Of a stretch of 32,381 bases of DNA, positions 17,062-25,567 are shown in pieces. Origin of the DNA: Vulcanimicrobiota bacterium (lineage in GTDB: Bacteria; Vulcanimicrobiota; Vulcanimicrobiia; Vulcanimicrobiales; Vulcanimicrobiaceae); NCBI GenBank assembly GCA_027315505.1, contig DAHUXY010000125.1, positions 1 through 32,381 of the forward strand, read 5' to 3'. The notes beneath the pieces were generated by a model that ran no database searches, was not told where the DNA came from, and saw only the letters and a list, made by a program, of their open reading frames with translations. Each line of letters opens with the position of its first letter. The first letter of the stretch is position 1. A program made the translations under genes and the position numbers.

Positions 17062-19290
17062 TTAGGTTCCTGCGTCGGCGCCCGCTCGGAAAACGTATTT
17101 GACGATGAGACGCTCGAGCGTGTAACTTGCCGCGGGGGTGCCGTAATTGATATACAGATCTCCCGAACGCAGCGCCATGTGAAAGCCCGCCGCGAGGTTG
17201 AGGCCCTGCTGTACCGCAAATCCCCCTAAACCGTTGATGTCCCGCAGCGAGAGCGTAAAGTTGCTGTTGCGACTCGTATCGATGCCCAGCGAGACGCGTC
17301 GCAGCCACTGCGAATCCAACGCGCCGGTAGCCAGGGCGCGCTGGAACGTCCCGTCGTACTCCAGGCCCAGCGTGAGGCGCTTTCCAATGGGATGCGATGT
17401 CGTCGCGGTATACAGGTGGACGTAGTTCGGGTAAAAATTGCCCCATTGCGCGCTGACGTCGATCGGCGTGGGCGTACCGTCGCGGTACCCGATCGGGACG
17501 AAGGCGAGGTTGAACGGGTCGGTCTCGCCGTTGCGGTAACACGGAAATCCCGTAAACGACGAGCGTCCGATCGTGGGGCCCGCGCAGTCGTTTTTCGCGG
17601 TGACATCGTAGCTGCGGAGCAGCCCGACGGATGTGCCCGCGCCGTCGATCGAAAACCCGTTGTTGAAGGTGGCGCTCAGGGTCGCGCTCGAGTCCACTTC
17701 GTGGAGGGCCCCGGAGCGATCGAAGAAACGGTCGCCGACCAGGAAGATATTCCACGATTTCGCAAAGCGCGTGCTTCCGTTGAAGGCCTGAAAGCCTTGA
17801 AAGCCGTGGATATCCGAATTACTCGTAAATCCGTCGATCGGATTGTAATTCGGGGAGATATCGACGTAGCCGAAGAGCGTCTCGTGATAGGTCTTGTGCA
17901 CGTCGAGAAAAGCGTTGGCGCTATGCGCGATGCCGCCCGGTACCCACGTGCCTCGTTCGAACGCGCCGTTGAAATTGTACACGAAGCCGTTGTGGAGGTT
18001 GCGCCCTTTCACGCCGTACTCCACCGTCGCGTCGCTTCCGGCCACGCTGTGGTGCGCGAAGACGCCGTCGGTGTAGTAGGCGAACGTCTGGTCCTGCAGC
18101 GCGTGCTTGTAGCCGTAGGCGACGTCGTCGAACGTGTTGCCGCTGGTTTGGTCGTAGCCGCGAAAATTCAGGACGCCGAACGATTGCTTTCCGAAGGTCC
18201 CCTCGAGCTTTTCGCCGCGGTCGAACGGCCCGACGCCGGCAGAGTAGAACACCAAATTTTCGGGGCCGTTGAAGTTGGAATACGGATCGATCGCCGGATT
18301 GATGAAGGCGGCGCCCTGCGAGAAGAACGGGCGGTACTCTTGCAGTTGGCGCCGGAACTCCTGGGGCGCGATCGTCTGCTGATCGATCTCCACATTGGAG
18401 AAATCGGGGTCGAGGGTGCCGACGAAATTGATGGTCGGCGTCAGAGGATAGCTCACGTCCACGCCTACCGGCCGCACGCGTTGGGGAAGAAACGTGCCGT
18501 CGGCCTGCTGGAAGAGGTCGCGGCCGCTGCCGAGGCTCTCGAGCCCGTAAATCTCGGCTCGCGGTTTGGGGCGGTTCGCGCTGTCCGCACCCAGCTTGAT
18601 GCCCTCGACCTTGGGCCAGAATTGCTCGTCGCTAAAGGTGGGCCACCCGTTTCCGTCCTGCATCAGCCCGGCGTAGGCCCAGGTATAGTGTTCGGCTACC
18701 GCCGCCACGCTGCGGACGAAATTGACGTGCCAGGATTGGGTGCCCCGCCCCGTGCGCAACACGCGCAGCGGAACGATCATGACGGCGCTCCAGCTGCCGC
18801 CCTTGCGCGTGGCGGCGGCGCGCCAGCGCGGGCGGTACCGGGCGTTCTCGCTCGCCTGCTGGTAGCGCACGCCGGTGGGCGTGGTTTCGAAGTAGTACGT
18901 TTGGCTGCCGCCGCTCCCGGTATCGATGCCGACGCCCACGAAATCGTCCAGGCCGAAACCGACGTCGTTCGTGCTCTGCGTTGCGACGATCGGCGTCCCA
19001 CGCTGCTCGGCCTCGAAACCGATGTAGAGGTTGCGCTCGTCGTAGAGCAGGTAGGCGACGGTGGCGTGCTCGGCCGGCCCCCGGCGCGTGATGTTCTCCC
19101 AAGGCCCATGCTCGGGCACCTTGCCCGCCTGCCAGGCCGGGTCCGAAAGGGTCGGGTCCAGGGCGAGCGGATGGGGAGCCTTCGCGATCGAGAACGAAAG
19201 GGTGGAGGGTACGGCAGCCGGAGCCGCAAGAGCGAAACTTGCCGCCGCGATGGCCGTAGAGAGCGTTAGTAGGAGACGTCGGACGAACAT
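17062..19290 (-). CDS. CBM9-like domain + DUF5916-type beta-barrel protein
   Basis: Signal-peptide-like N-terminus (MFVRRLLLTLSTAIAAASFALAAPA), then LDPTLSDPAWQAG..LYDERNLYIGFEAEQ, VDVSYPLTPTINFVGTLDPDFSNVEIDQQTIAPQEFRRQLQEYRPFFSQGAAFIN; typical of the family. Confidence 0.85.
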   Translation of the reverse strand: MFVRRLLLTLSTAIAAASFALAAPAAVPSTLSFSIAKAPHPLALDPTLSDPAWQAGKVPEHGPWENITRRGPAEHATVAYLLYDERNLYIGFEAEQRGTPIVATQSTNDVGFGLDDFVGVGIDTGSGGSQTYYFETTPTGVRYQQASENARYRPRWRAAATRKGGSWSAVMIVPLRVLRTGRGTQSWHVNFVRSVAAVAEHYTWAYAGLMQDGNGWPTFSDEQFWPKVEGIKLGADSANRPKPRAEIYGLESLGSGRDLFQQADGTFLPQRVRPVGVDVSYPLTPTINFVGTLDPDFSNVEIDQQTIAPQEFRRQLQEYRPFFSQGAAFINPAIDPYSNFNGPENLVFYSAGVGPFDRGEKLEGTFGKQSFGVLNFRGYDQTSGNTFDDVAYGYKHALQDQTFAYYTDGVFAHHSVAGSDATVEYGVKGRNLHNGFVYNFNGAFERGTWVPGGIAHSANAFLDVHKTYHETLFGYVDISPNYNPIDGFTSNSDIHGFQGFQAFNGSTRFAKSWNIFLVGDRFFDRSGALHEVDSSATLSATFNNGFSIDGAGTSVGLLRSYDVTAKNDCAGPTIGRSSFTGFPCYRNGETDPFNLAFVPIGYRDGTPTPIDVSAQWGNFYPNYVHLYTATTSHPIGKRLTLGLEYDGTFQRALATGALDSQWLRRVSLGIDTSRNSNFTLSLRDINGLGGFAVQQGLNLAAGFHMALRSGDLYINYGTPAASYTLERLIVKYVFRAGADAGT

Positions 19291-19371
19291 GGGTTCGAGC
19301 ATCCCCCGAAACGGTCGCGAGCGTCTTGAAATTCGAATCAAAAGTTTCTTGGCTGACAAGGATTGCGTGCG

Positions 19372-20796
19372 ATGAGTCTGTACGAGTTCGGCCCGTTCCA
19401 ACTCGACGCCGAGCAACTGTTGCTGTTGCACGAAGGCGCTCCCATGGCGCTCGGCCCGAAGGTGGTCGAAACGCTGCTTGCCTTAATCGAACATCCCGGC
19501 GAAGTCCTTGCCAAGACCGCGCTGCTCGACCGAATCTGGCCCGAAGGGTTCGTCGAAGAAGCCAATCTCGCGCAGAATATCTACGTGCTGCGCAAAGCCC
19601 TAAAGCCCTATTGCGCGGTCGATCCGATCGAGACGGTGCCGCGCCGCGGCTACCGGTTCGTCGCATCGGTTCGGCTGGCGGAGTGCGCCGAAGCCGTGGC
19701 GCCGAGGGCCGCCGCGGCCTCGGCGCCGGCTCGGCGAGAGCGGCTGCCCTCGCGCGCCATGTTGGCGCTCGCCGCGATGGCCGTCGTTGCGATCGTTGCC
19801 GCCGGCGTGTTGGTCGCGTCGGCATTCGCGCGGCCACCGGTGCGGCCGCAGCTTTCCAGTTCCGGCGCACGGCTCTACGCGATCGGCCGGTACTACTGGA
19901 ATTTGCGCACGCGCGAAGGCGTTGAAAAAAGCCTTGCGTATTTCGCGCAGGTGATCGATGCGGATCCGCACGATGCGAGCGGGTACGCGGCGCTGGCCGA
20001 AGCCAACGCGACGATGAGCGATTATCACTACGGGCCGCTCGCATCCGGCGTGTATCTCAACCGCGCTCGAGCCTATGCGGACAAAGCGCTGGCGCTCGAC
20101 GCCGATAGCGGGGAGGCCTATGCGGCGCTGGGGTTCATCGCGATGCGTCAGGGAAAGTGGACGCAGGCGCTGCAGGGTCTGAGGCACGCGCTTGCGCTGG
20201 CTCCGTCGTACGGTCCGGCGCACGAATGGTATGGCATCGCGCTGCTGCGCAGCGGCCACCTGCCGGCCGCATTTCGCGAGCTGAAGACGGCCGCGGATCT
20301 CGACCCGCTCTCGGTCGCTACGACGGCGTGGCTGGGGTCGGCGGCGTACCTCGACCGGCGCTATAACGAAGCCATCGCCTTCTCGCGCCAGACCCTCGAT
20401 CTCGATCCTCATCGCTGGGACGTCTATCAGACGATCGGCCTAGCGTACGAAGCGCAACGCCGGTACGCGCGCGCGGTTGTCGCCTTCGAGCGCTTCGGAG
20501 CCTCATGCGCGGACTGCCGGGCGGAGGCCGCGGCCCTGCTGGCGCACGCCTACGCCGAGGAACACCAATTGACGCGGGCCCGTTCGGAGCTGGCGTACGC
20601 GATCGGCCACGACCGTAACGTGGACCCGGCCGACCTCGCGATCGCGCTCAACGCGATCGGCGAGCGCCGCATCGCCTTCTCCTGGTTGCGACGCGTGCAC
20701 GGAAGCATCAGCTGGACCGCGATCGCCAACGATCCGCGCTACGATGCCATGCGCGAGGATGCGGGCTTCCGTCAGCTCTCCCAAGGAGCCGGGTAG
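19372..20796 (+). CDS. Winged-helix (OmpR/CadC-type) regulator with TM segment and TPR repeats
   Basis: N-terminal wHTH (GPKVVETLLALIEHPGEVLAKTALLDRIWPEGFVEEANLAQNIYVLRKAL..IETVPRRGYRFVA), TM LALAAMAVVAIVAAGVLVASAFA, C-terminal TPR-like helices. Confidence 0.88.
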   Translation: MSLYEFGPFQLDAEQLLLLHEGAPMALGPKVVETLLALIEHPGEVLAKTALLDRIWPEGFVEEANLAQNIYVLRKALKPYCAVDPIETVPRRGYRFVASVRLAECAEAVAPRAAAASAPARRERLPSRAMLALAAMAVVAIVAAGVLVASAFARPPVRPQLSSSGARLYAIGRYYWNLRTREGVEKSLAYFAQVIDADPHDASGYAALAEANATMSDYHYGPLASGVYLNRARAYADKALALDADSGEAYAALGFIAMRQGKWTQALQGLRHALALAPSYGPAHEWYGIALLRSGHLPAAFRELKTAADLDPLSVATTAWLGSAAYLDRRYNEAIAFSRQTLDLDPHRWDVYQTIGLAYEAQRRYARAVVAFERFGASCADCRAEAAALLAHAYAEEHQLTRARSELAYAIGHDRNVDPADLAIALNAIGERRIAFSWLRRVHGSISWTAIANDPRYDAMREDAGFRQLSQGAG

Positions 20797-21284
20797 TGCC
20801 GCGGCTTCCGCAGAGTACGCGCGACGCTGCGAGCGGCCCATACGGGCCGCTCGTTGCGGTTTTGGGAGAGCGTCCGGAGATCGCCCGGACGCTGGTGCGG
20901 CACGCCGGCGCGCTCGCCGAATCGGGCAGCGTTTCCAGGCGCGTCAAGGAACTCTGCGCGTTGATGGTATCGTGGCTCAACGCCTGCGATTACTGCACGA
21001 GTTGCCACGAAGATTTGGCCGAACGGCTGGGCATCGATCGCGCAACCTTGGACGATCTCGGTAACTACGCGCGCAGCCCGCACTTCGATGCGGCCGAGCG
21101 CGCGGCGTTGGCCGCCGCCGTGTCGCTTACGCGCGAACCGCGGGCACTGCCCGATATTTTATGGAGCGACCTGCAGGCGCATTTCGACGCCGGTGAATGC
21201 GTCGAGATCGTGGCGACGATCGGTTTTTATAACTACGTCAACCGTCTCGGGAACGCCTTACAGATCGGGGCTATGCTGGGATGA
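20796..21284 (+). CDS. Carboxymuconolactone decarboxylase/AhpD-like family protein
   Basis: RVKELCALMVSWLNACDYCTSCHEDLAERLGID: CxxC plus downstream His of the AhpD-like family; GTG start overlapping the previous stop. Confidence 0.85.
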   Translation: MPRLPQSTRDAASGPYGPLVAVLGERPEIARTLVRHAGALAESGSVSRRVKELCALMVSWLNACDYCTSCHEDLAERLGIDRATLDDLGNYARSPHFDAAERAALAAAVSLTREPRALPDILWSDLQAHFDAGECVEIVATIGFYNYVNRLGNALQIGAMLG

Positions 21285-22716
21285 CGCCGACGCGCGCCAT
21301 CACGCGTTCGCTCGTGATCAATCGCGTGCCCGAAAGACGGTCGTGGAGCATGATGCGGCGCGAGAACGGGCTTAAAAATGCGACCACGACGAAGAGCGGC
21401 CCGATCGCGACGAACAGATAGCGCAGCAGCGTTCTGAAGATGCCCGGGTGGCGGTAATCGACGGTGACGACCCGCAACCCGGCGATCATCATGCCGAACG
21501 TTTGCCCGGCCGTGGAGACCAGCAGGACGAAGTAGAGAGCGATCCACAGCGATGCGAACGCCACCGTCGCTGCGGCCGCCTCGGCAACGAGCCTATCGAT
21601 CGTATCGCGCTTCCGCGCACTGTTCCGAGGAATCGTGATTTTCGCACCGTTCGGGAGTTCGATCGTTTCGGCGGCGTCCGCAGATGCCGCGTTGCCCTTT
21701 GCCGCTGCGGTTTTCGCGCTGGAGACCGGGGCGACCGCAGCCGAGACGCTTTTCCCTTCGCGGACGATGAAAGGATGCAGCGAACCGATCAGCGCGCTGA
21801 CGAGAATAACGTCGACCGAGAGCGCGAAGAAACGACGCCACCAGCCGGGACAGTCGGCGGGAATCACGCGAGTCGCCCCCGGCGCGGGCAGCGACGGCGG
21901 TTCCCCCGCAACCTCGCGCAAGAACCACTCTTCGGCCTGCGCGTAGGCTTGGGTTCCGATGAAGCGACGCATCCATTCGATCCGTTTGGTGGCATACGGT
22001 TCCGAGCCGAGCCATTCGCCCCAGCGCAAGACCGCGTCGCCCTTGATTTCGGAGGCTTGTTCCGCAAACTGCGTCGCATCGATCTGACGCCCGAAGTGGT
22101 GGAAGGCGCTAACGATGATCGCGCGCGCGGCCGCATCGAGCGAACCGCATACCAGCAGCCCGACCTTATCGCAGGTAAGGTCGCATCGGCGCAGCCACGC
22201 ACCGAAGATCAGCGCGATGATGGGGTTTTCTTTGCCGTTAACGCTGAGCAGCGAGAGAAAGCGGGTATGGCCCGCCGCGATATGCCCGAGTTCGCGCCCG
22301 ACGACGAACGCCAACTCGTCGTCGGAGAATTGTTCGATCCAATTGCTCGAAATCACGAGCGAGTAGGGCTCGCCGAAACCGAGCGCCGCGACCGGCACGA
22401 ATTGGTCGTCGCGTACGAAGACCAGCGGCATGGGAATTTCGAGCGCGGCGCATGCCCGCTTGACGATTGAAAACACGCGCGGATACTGCGCCGCGTGGAT
22501 GCGTACGCTCGATCCCAAGAGCCGCCCGCGCGCGAGCGTCACGTAGACCATCGCGATCACGATGAAGAGCGCTACTTGCGAGAGGCCCACCGATTCGTGC
22601 AGAAAGAGCCCGAGTCCGGCGGCCGCGGGTAACGCGAAGAGCAGGGTCAGCCCGAAGGCTAGGTGCTCGCGTGGGTCGCGAAGCGATGCCGGGCCGGTGA
22701 AGAGGGGGCTGCGCAC
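21271..22716 (-). CDS. M48-like metallopeptidase-fold domain fused to RDD membrane domain; HExxH reads RELGH
   Basis: DELAFVVGRELGHIAAGHTRFLSLL (M48-like), C-terminal RDD-like region (FASLWIALYFVLLVSTAGQTFGMMIAGLRVVTVDYRHPGIFRTLLRYLF). Confidence 0.8.
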   Translation of the reverse strand: MRSPLFTGPASLRDPREHLAFGLTLLFALPAAAGLGLFLHESVGLSQVALFIVIAMVYVTLARGRLLGSSVRIHAAQYPRVFSIVKRACAALEIPMPLVFVRDDQFVPVAALGFGEPYSLVISSNWIEQFSDDELAFVVGRELGHIAAGHTRFLSLLSVNGKENPIIALIFGAWLRRCDLTCDKVGLLVCGSLDAAARAIIVSAFHHFGRQIDATQFAEQASEIKGDAVLRWGEWLGSEPYATKRIEWMRRFIGTQAYAQAEEWFLREVAGEPPSLPAPGATRVIPADCPGWWRRFFALSVDVILVSALIGSLHPFIVREGKSVSAAVAPVSSAKTAAAKGNAASADAAETIELPNGAKITIPRNSARKRDTIDRLVAEAAAATVAFASLWIALYFVLLVSTAGQTFGMMIAGLRVVTVDYRHPGIFRTLLRYLFVAIGPLFVVVAFLSPFSRRIMLHDRLSGTRLITSERVMARVGVIPA

Positions 22717-23948
22717 GCTGCGTTCTCGGCCGTTGGTGTTGGCGTTTCCTTCTCAAAACGGTCGCCGTTGGCGAGCTTCACGCCGCGACCGCCGTTGCGC
22801 TTCACCGCGTACATCTCACGATCGGCTCGATCGATGAGGCCGCTCGGCGTATTCGCGCAGCGCGGAAACGTGGCGACGCCGATGCTTGCGCTAATGGCGA
22901 TCCGACGCCCGTCGATCGTGAACGGCCGATCGAAGCTATGCAAGATTTTCCGTGCGGCATCGAGTGCGGCTTCGTCGCTCATCAGGTCTTCGATGAGCAC
23001 GACAAACTCATCGCCGCCGAGCCGCGAAACGGTATCCGTGGGTCGAACGTGCCGCGTGAGATGCTCGCCGACGGAGTTGATGAGGCGATCGCCCAGCGCA
23101 TGTCCGTGGCTGTCGTTAACGGCTTTGAAATCGTCCAAGTCGATAAAGAGCACCGCGCAGCGGAGGTCGTATCGTCCGGACCGCGAGACCGCCGTCGCCA
23201 GCCGTTCCTCAAGGAGGGTGCGGTTGGGCAGGCGCGTCAACGCGTCGTAGTGCGCGAGCTCGGCGAGTTCGGCCTCGCGAAGCTTGAATTCGGTAATGTC
23301 GACCAGCGTGCCGATGCGTGCGAATGGCAAACCGCGATCGTCGTACAACGCTCGAACGCGTTCGCGGACCATCCGAATGCGGCCATTTTCACAGAGAATG
23401 CGGTGGTCGTGCGTGTAGGCATGTTCTTCGCGAAGCATCGCCGCGATTTCGCGGGCCGTTACGTCGCGCTCGTCGGGATGGTCGAAATCGCGCAACGACG
23501 CCACGCTGCCGCGGTCGGTGCCGAGAAGCGTGGCCAAGCCGTCGGAGATGCTGAGCCCGCCGGCGCGCAGATCCTCGCTCCACGTTCCGATCCCCGCCGA
23601 ACGCTCGGCGACGCCGGCGACGTCGGCGCGAAAACGCGCTCCCAACCCGGCATTCGGCACCGCTCGGCCACAGACGCCGACGATCGCGCCTGCCGTATCG
23701 TATAAAGGTTCGATTTCAAAGTGGTAGGGCGTATCGCGGATGCTGCTCTCGAACGAGAGCGATTCGCCGTCGAGCGCCCAATGGTGGGCGACGACCACGC
23801 TGCCTAAGGGTTCGTCGGTACGCCAGAGATCGCTCGCGGAGAGCCCGGACGTCGTGCTACCGAGTCCCACAAGGTTGCGCAGCCGAGCCGTTAGCGACGT
23901 AACCTGCAGATTCGTGTCGGTATTCCAGACTAACGCCTGGTCGTGCAT
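22659..23948 (-). CDS. PAS-containing diguanylate cyclase (GGDEF)
   Basis: PAS-like region ending DITEFKLREAELAELAHYDALTRLPNRTLLEERL, GGDEF active site SRLGGDEFVVLIED; start chosen at 23948 (a longer start at 24002 is possible). Confidence 0.92.
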   Translation of the reverse strand: MHDQALVWNTDTNLQVTSLTARLRNLVGLGSTTSGLSASDLWRTDEPLGSVVVAHHWALDGESLSFESSIRDTPYHFEIEPLYDTAGAIVGVCGRAVPNAGLGARFRADVAGVAERSAGIGTWSEDLRAGGLSISDGLATLLGTDRGSVASLRDFDHPDERDVTAREIAAMLREEHAYTHDHRILCENGRIRMVRERVRALYDDRGLPFARIGTLVDITEFKLREAELAELAHYDALTRLPNRTLLEERLATAVSRSGRYDLRCAVLFIDLDDFKAVNDSHGHALGDRLINSVGEHLTRHVRPTDTVSRLGGDEFVVLIEDLMSDEAALDAARKILHSFDRPFTIDGRRIAISASIGVATFPRCANTPSGLIDRADREMYAVKRNGGRGVKLANGDRFEKETPTPTAENAACAAPSSPARHRFATHAST

Positions 23949-24062
23949 CGTTGTCCCATCTCTCCGAGAGCGAACCTCCGGTGCACCCATCCTAGCCCGC
24001 ATCGGTCCGGCCGCTCATCCGTGGAAACCCGTAAAATTTCTTGCGGCCTACCTACCGGGGGG

Positions 24063-24091
24063 TTGACATCGCCGGAGTATCGATCTATTGT
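24063..24091 (+). promoter_or_regulatory. Sigma70-like promoter for the peptide-GntR-ABC operon
   Basis: TTGACA (24063-24068), 17-nt spacer, TATTGT (24086-24091). Confidence 0.6.
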
Positions 24092-24107
24092 ACTAGTGTA
24101 CTAGTAC
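24090..24107. promoter_or_regulatory. Perfect palindromic operator GTACTAGT-GT-ACTAGTAC, probable GntR/YtrA-type binding site
   Basis: 8-2-8 perfect dyad overlapping the -10/start region directly upstream of the gntR operon. Confidence 0.75.
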
Positions 24108-24141
24108 GACAGATGATTAGTACGCACGAAAGGAAACACCA

Positions 24142-24258
24142 ATGACCCGCTTCATCAATCGTCCCGATGCCGAGCTCGGCCGTGAGGCCCGCACCCCGGT
24201 CCGTATTCCGGATCAACTATCGTCGCGTCTCTTCCAAGGCTGGGGCCCGAAGTTCTAA
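24142..24258 (+). CDS. Short ORF (38 aa), leader peptide gene of the operon: MTRFINRPDAELGREARTPVRIPDQLSSRLFQGWGPKF
   Basis: AAAGGAAA Shine-Dalgarno 6-7 nt before ATG; first ORF after promoter/operator; stop 7 nt before gntR; C-terminal GWGP motif shared with ORF 16756-16914. Confidence 0.7.
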   Translation: MTRFINRPDAELGREARTPVRIPDQLSSRLFQGWGPKF

Positions 24259-24265
24259 GCCCGTC

Positions 24266-24664
24266 ATGCCGGCCGTTTTAACGATCGATCCCCGCAGCGG
24301 CGTGCCGATCTACCTTCAGTTGATCGAACAGGTCAAGCGCTCGGTAGCTCTGGGTATCCTGCAAGCCGGCGAGCAGCTTCCCACGGTGAAGCAGCTCGCG
24401 CTGGATCTGACCGTCAATCCGAATACCGTCGCCAAGGCGTACCGCGATCTCGAGCGCGAGGGCGTGATCGAGACCGCCCCGGGCCGAGGCTCGTTCGTTC
24501 GCGCCGACGGCGCCGAAGGCTCGAGCCGCGCAGCCGCCGGCGACGTTGCCCGCGACGCCATCGAGCGAGCGGTGCGGGAGGCCAAATCGGTCGGACTGCG
24601 CCGTTCCGACGTCCGCGATCTGTTAGAACAGGCGCTTAACCACTGGCTCCCGGAGGAAGCATGA
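24266..24664 (+). CDS. GntR family regulator, YtrA-like (short, no large effector domain)
   Basis: DPRSGVPIYLQLIEQVKRSVALGILQAGEQLPTVKQLALDLTVNPNTVAKAYRDLEREGVIETAPGRGSFV; about 132 aa; upstream of ABC ATPase. Confidence 0.93.
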   Translation: MPAVLTIDPRSGVPIYLQLIEQVKRSVALGILQAGEQLPTVKQLALDLTVNPNTVAKAYRDLEREGVIETAPGRGSFVRADGAEGSSRAAAGDVARDAIERAVREAKSVGLRRSDVRDLLEQALNHWLPEEA

Positions 24665-25566
24665 GTACCATCACCATCGATCGCATTCGCAAATCGTACG
24701 GCGCGTACGCGGCGGTCGACGACTTCTCGGTTGAAATCCCGGCCGGAACCGTCTTTGGATTGCTCGGCCCCAACGGCGCGGGCAAGACCACCACGTTCAA
24801 GGCAATGCTCGGTTTGATTCGTCTGGACGGCGGTGCGGTGCGCTACGACGGCGAGCCCCTCGCTCCCGCAACCTTCGAACGTATCGCCTACGTACCGGAG
24901 CGCAGCGTGCTCTACGATTGGATGACCGTTACCGAGCACATTCAAATGACGCGCAGCGCGTTTAAGGGTTTCGTCCCCAAGATGGCTCTCGAGCTCCTCA
25001 CGCAGTTTAACGTCGATCCGCGCAAGCGGGTGCGACAGCTCTCGAAGGGCATGCGTACTGCAACGATGGTCGCCCTGGCCATTGCGCGCCAGGCCGATAC
25101 GCTCATTCTCGACGAGCCCACTAGCGGCTTGGACCCGATCAATCAGCGCCACGTGCTCAATCTCATGATCAATGAATCCGCCCGCGGCGCGACGATCCTG
25201 TTCTCGTCGCATCAGATCGGGCAGGTCGAGCGCGCCGCGGAGCGCATCGCCGTCATGGATCGGGGTAAGCTCGCCCTCGAAGGAACGGTCGACGACCTGA
25301 AATACGGACGCAAAATCGTGGAAGGCATCTTCCCCACGAGCGACGTTCCGCTCGACGAATTTCATCGCGACACGCGACTCTTGCGCATCGATCGCGACGG
25401 GCGCATCGTACGCCTGCTCACCAAAGAAGATGCGACGGCCTTCGCCGCCCGCCTCGAAGGCATGGGCGCCTCGGGCGTGCGCATCGTCGATCTCAATCTT
25501 GAAGATATCTTTTTATACGCCGTGTCTCCGGCGCTGCAGACTGCAGACGTCGTGGAGGGAGCCTAG
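24661..25566 (+). CDS. ABC transporter ATP-binding protein
   Basis: Walker A GPNGAGKTTTF, signature QLSKGMRT, Walker B DTLILDEPTSGLDP; ATGA overlap with gntR. Confidence 0.95.
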   Translation: MSTITIDRIRKSYGAYAAVDDFSVEIPAGTVFGLLGPNGAGKTTTFKAMLGLIRLDGGAVRYDGEPLAPATFERIAYVPERSVLYDWMTVTEHIQMTRSAFKGFVPKMALELLTQFNVDPRKRVRQLSKGMRTATMVALAIARQADTLILDEPTSGLDPINQRHVLNLMINESARGATILFSSHQIGQVERAAERIAVMDRGKLALEGTVDDLKYGRKIVEGIFPTSDVPLDEFHRDTRLLRIDRDGRIVRLLTKEDATAFAARLEGMGASGVRIVDLNLEDIFLYAVSPALQTADVVEGA

Positions 25567-25567
25567 C

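Noticed and set aside
17392-19269. 625-aa ORF on + strand opposite the DUF5916 gene
   Set aside because: Shadow ORF in high-GC DNA; Arg/Val/Ala-biased, no recognisable domain, fully antisense to a well-supported CDS.
21448-22470. 340-aa ORF on + strand opposite the M48-RDD gene
   Set aside because: Antisense shadow ORF, low-complexity R/D/E-rich translation.
22659-22716. 58-nt same-strand overlap of GGDEF protein 3' end with M48-RDD 5' end
   Set aside because: Probably a non-conserved C-terminal tail or a later start of the M48 gene; not strong enough to interpret.
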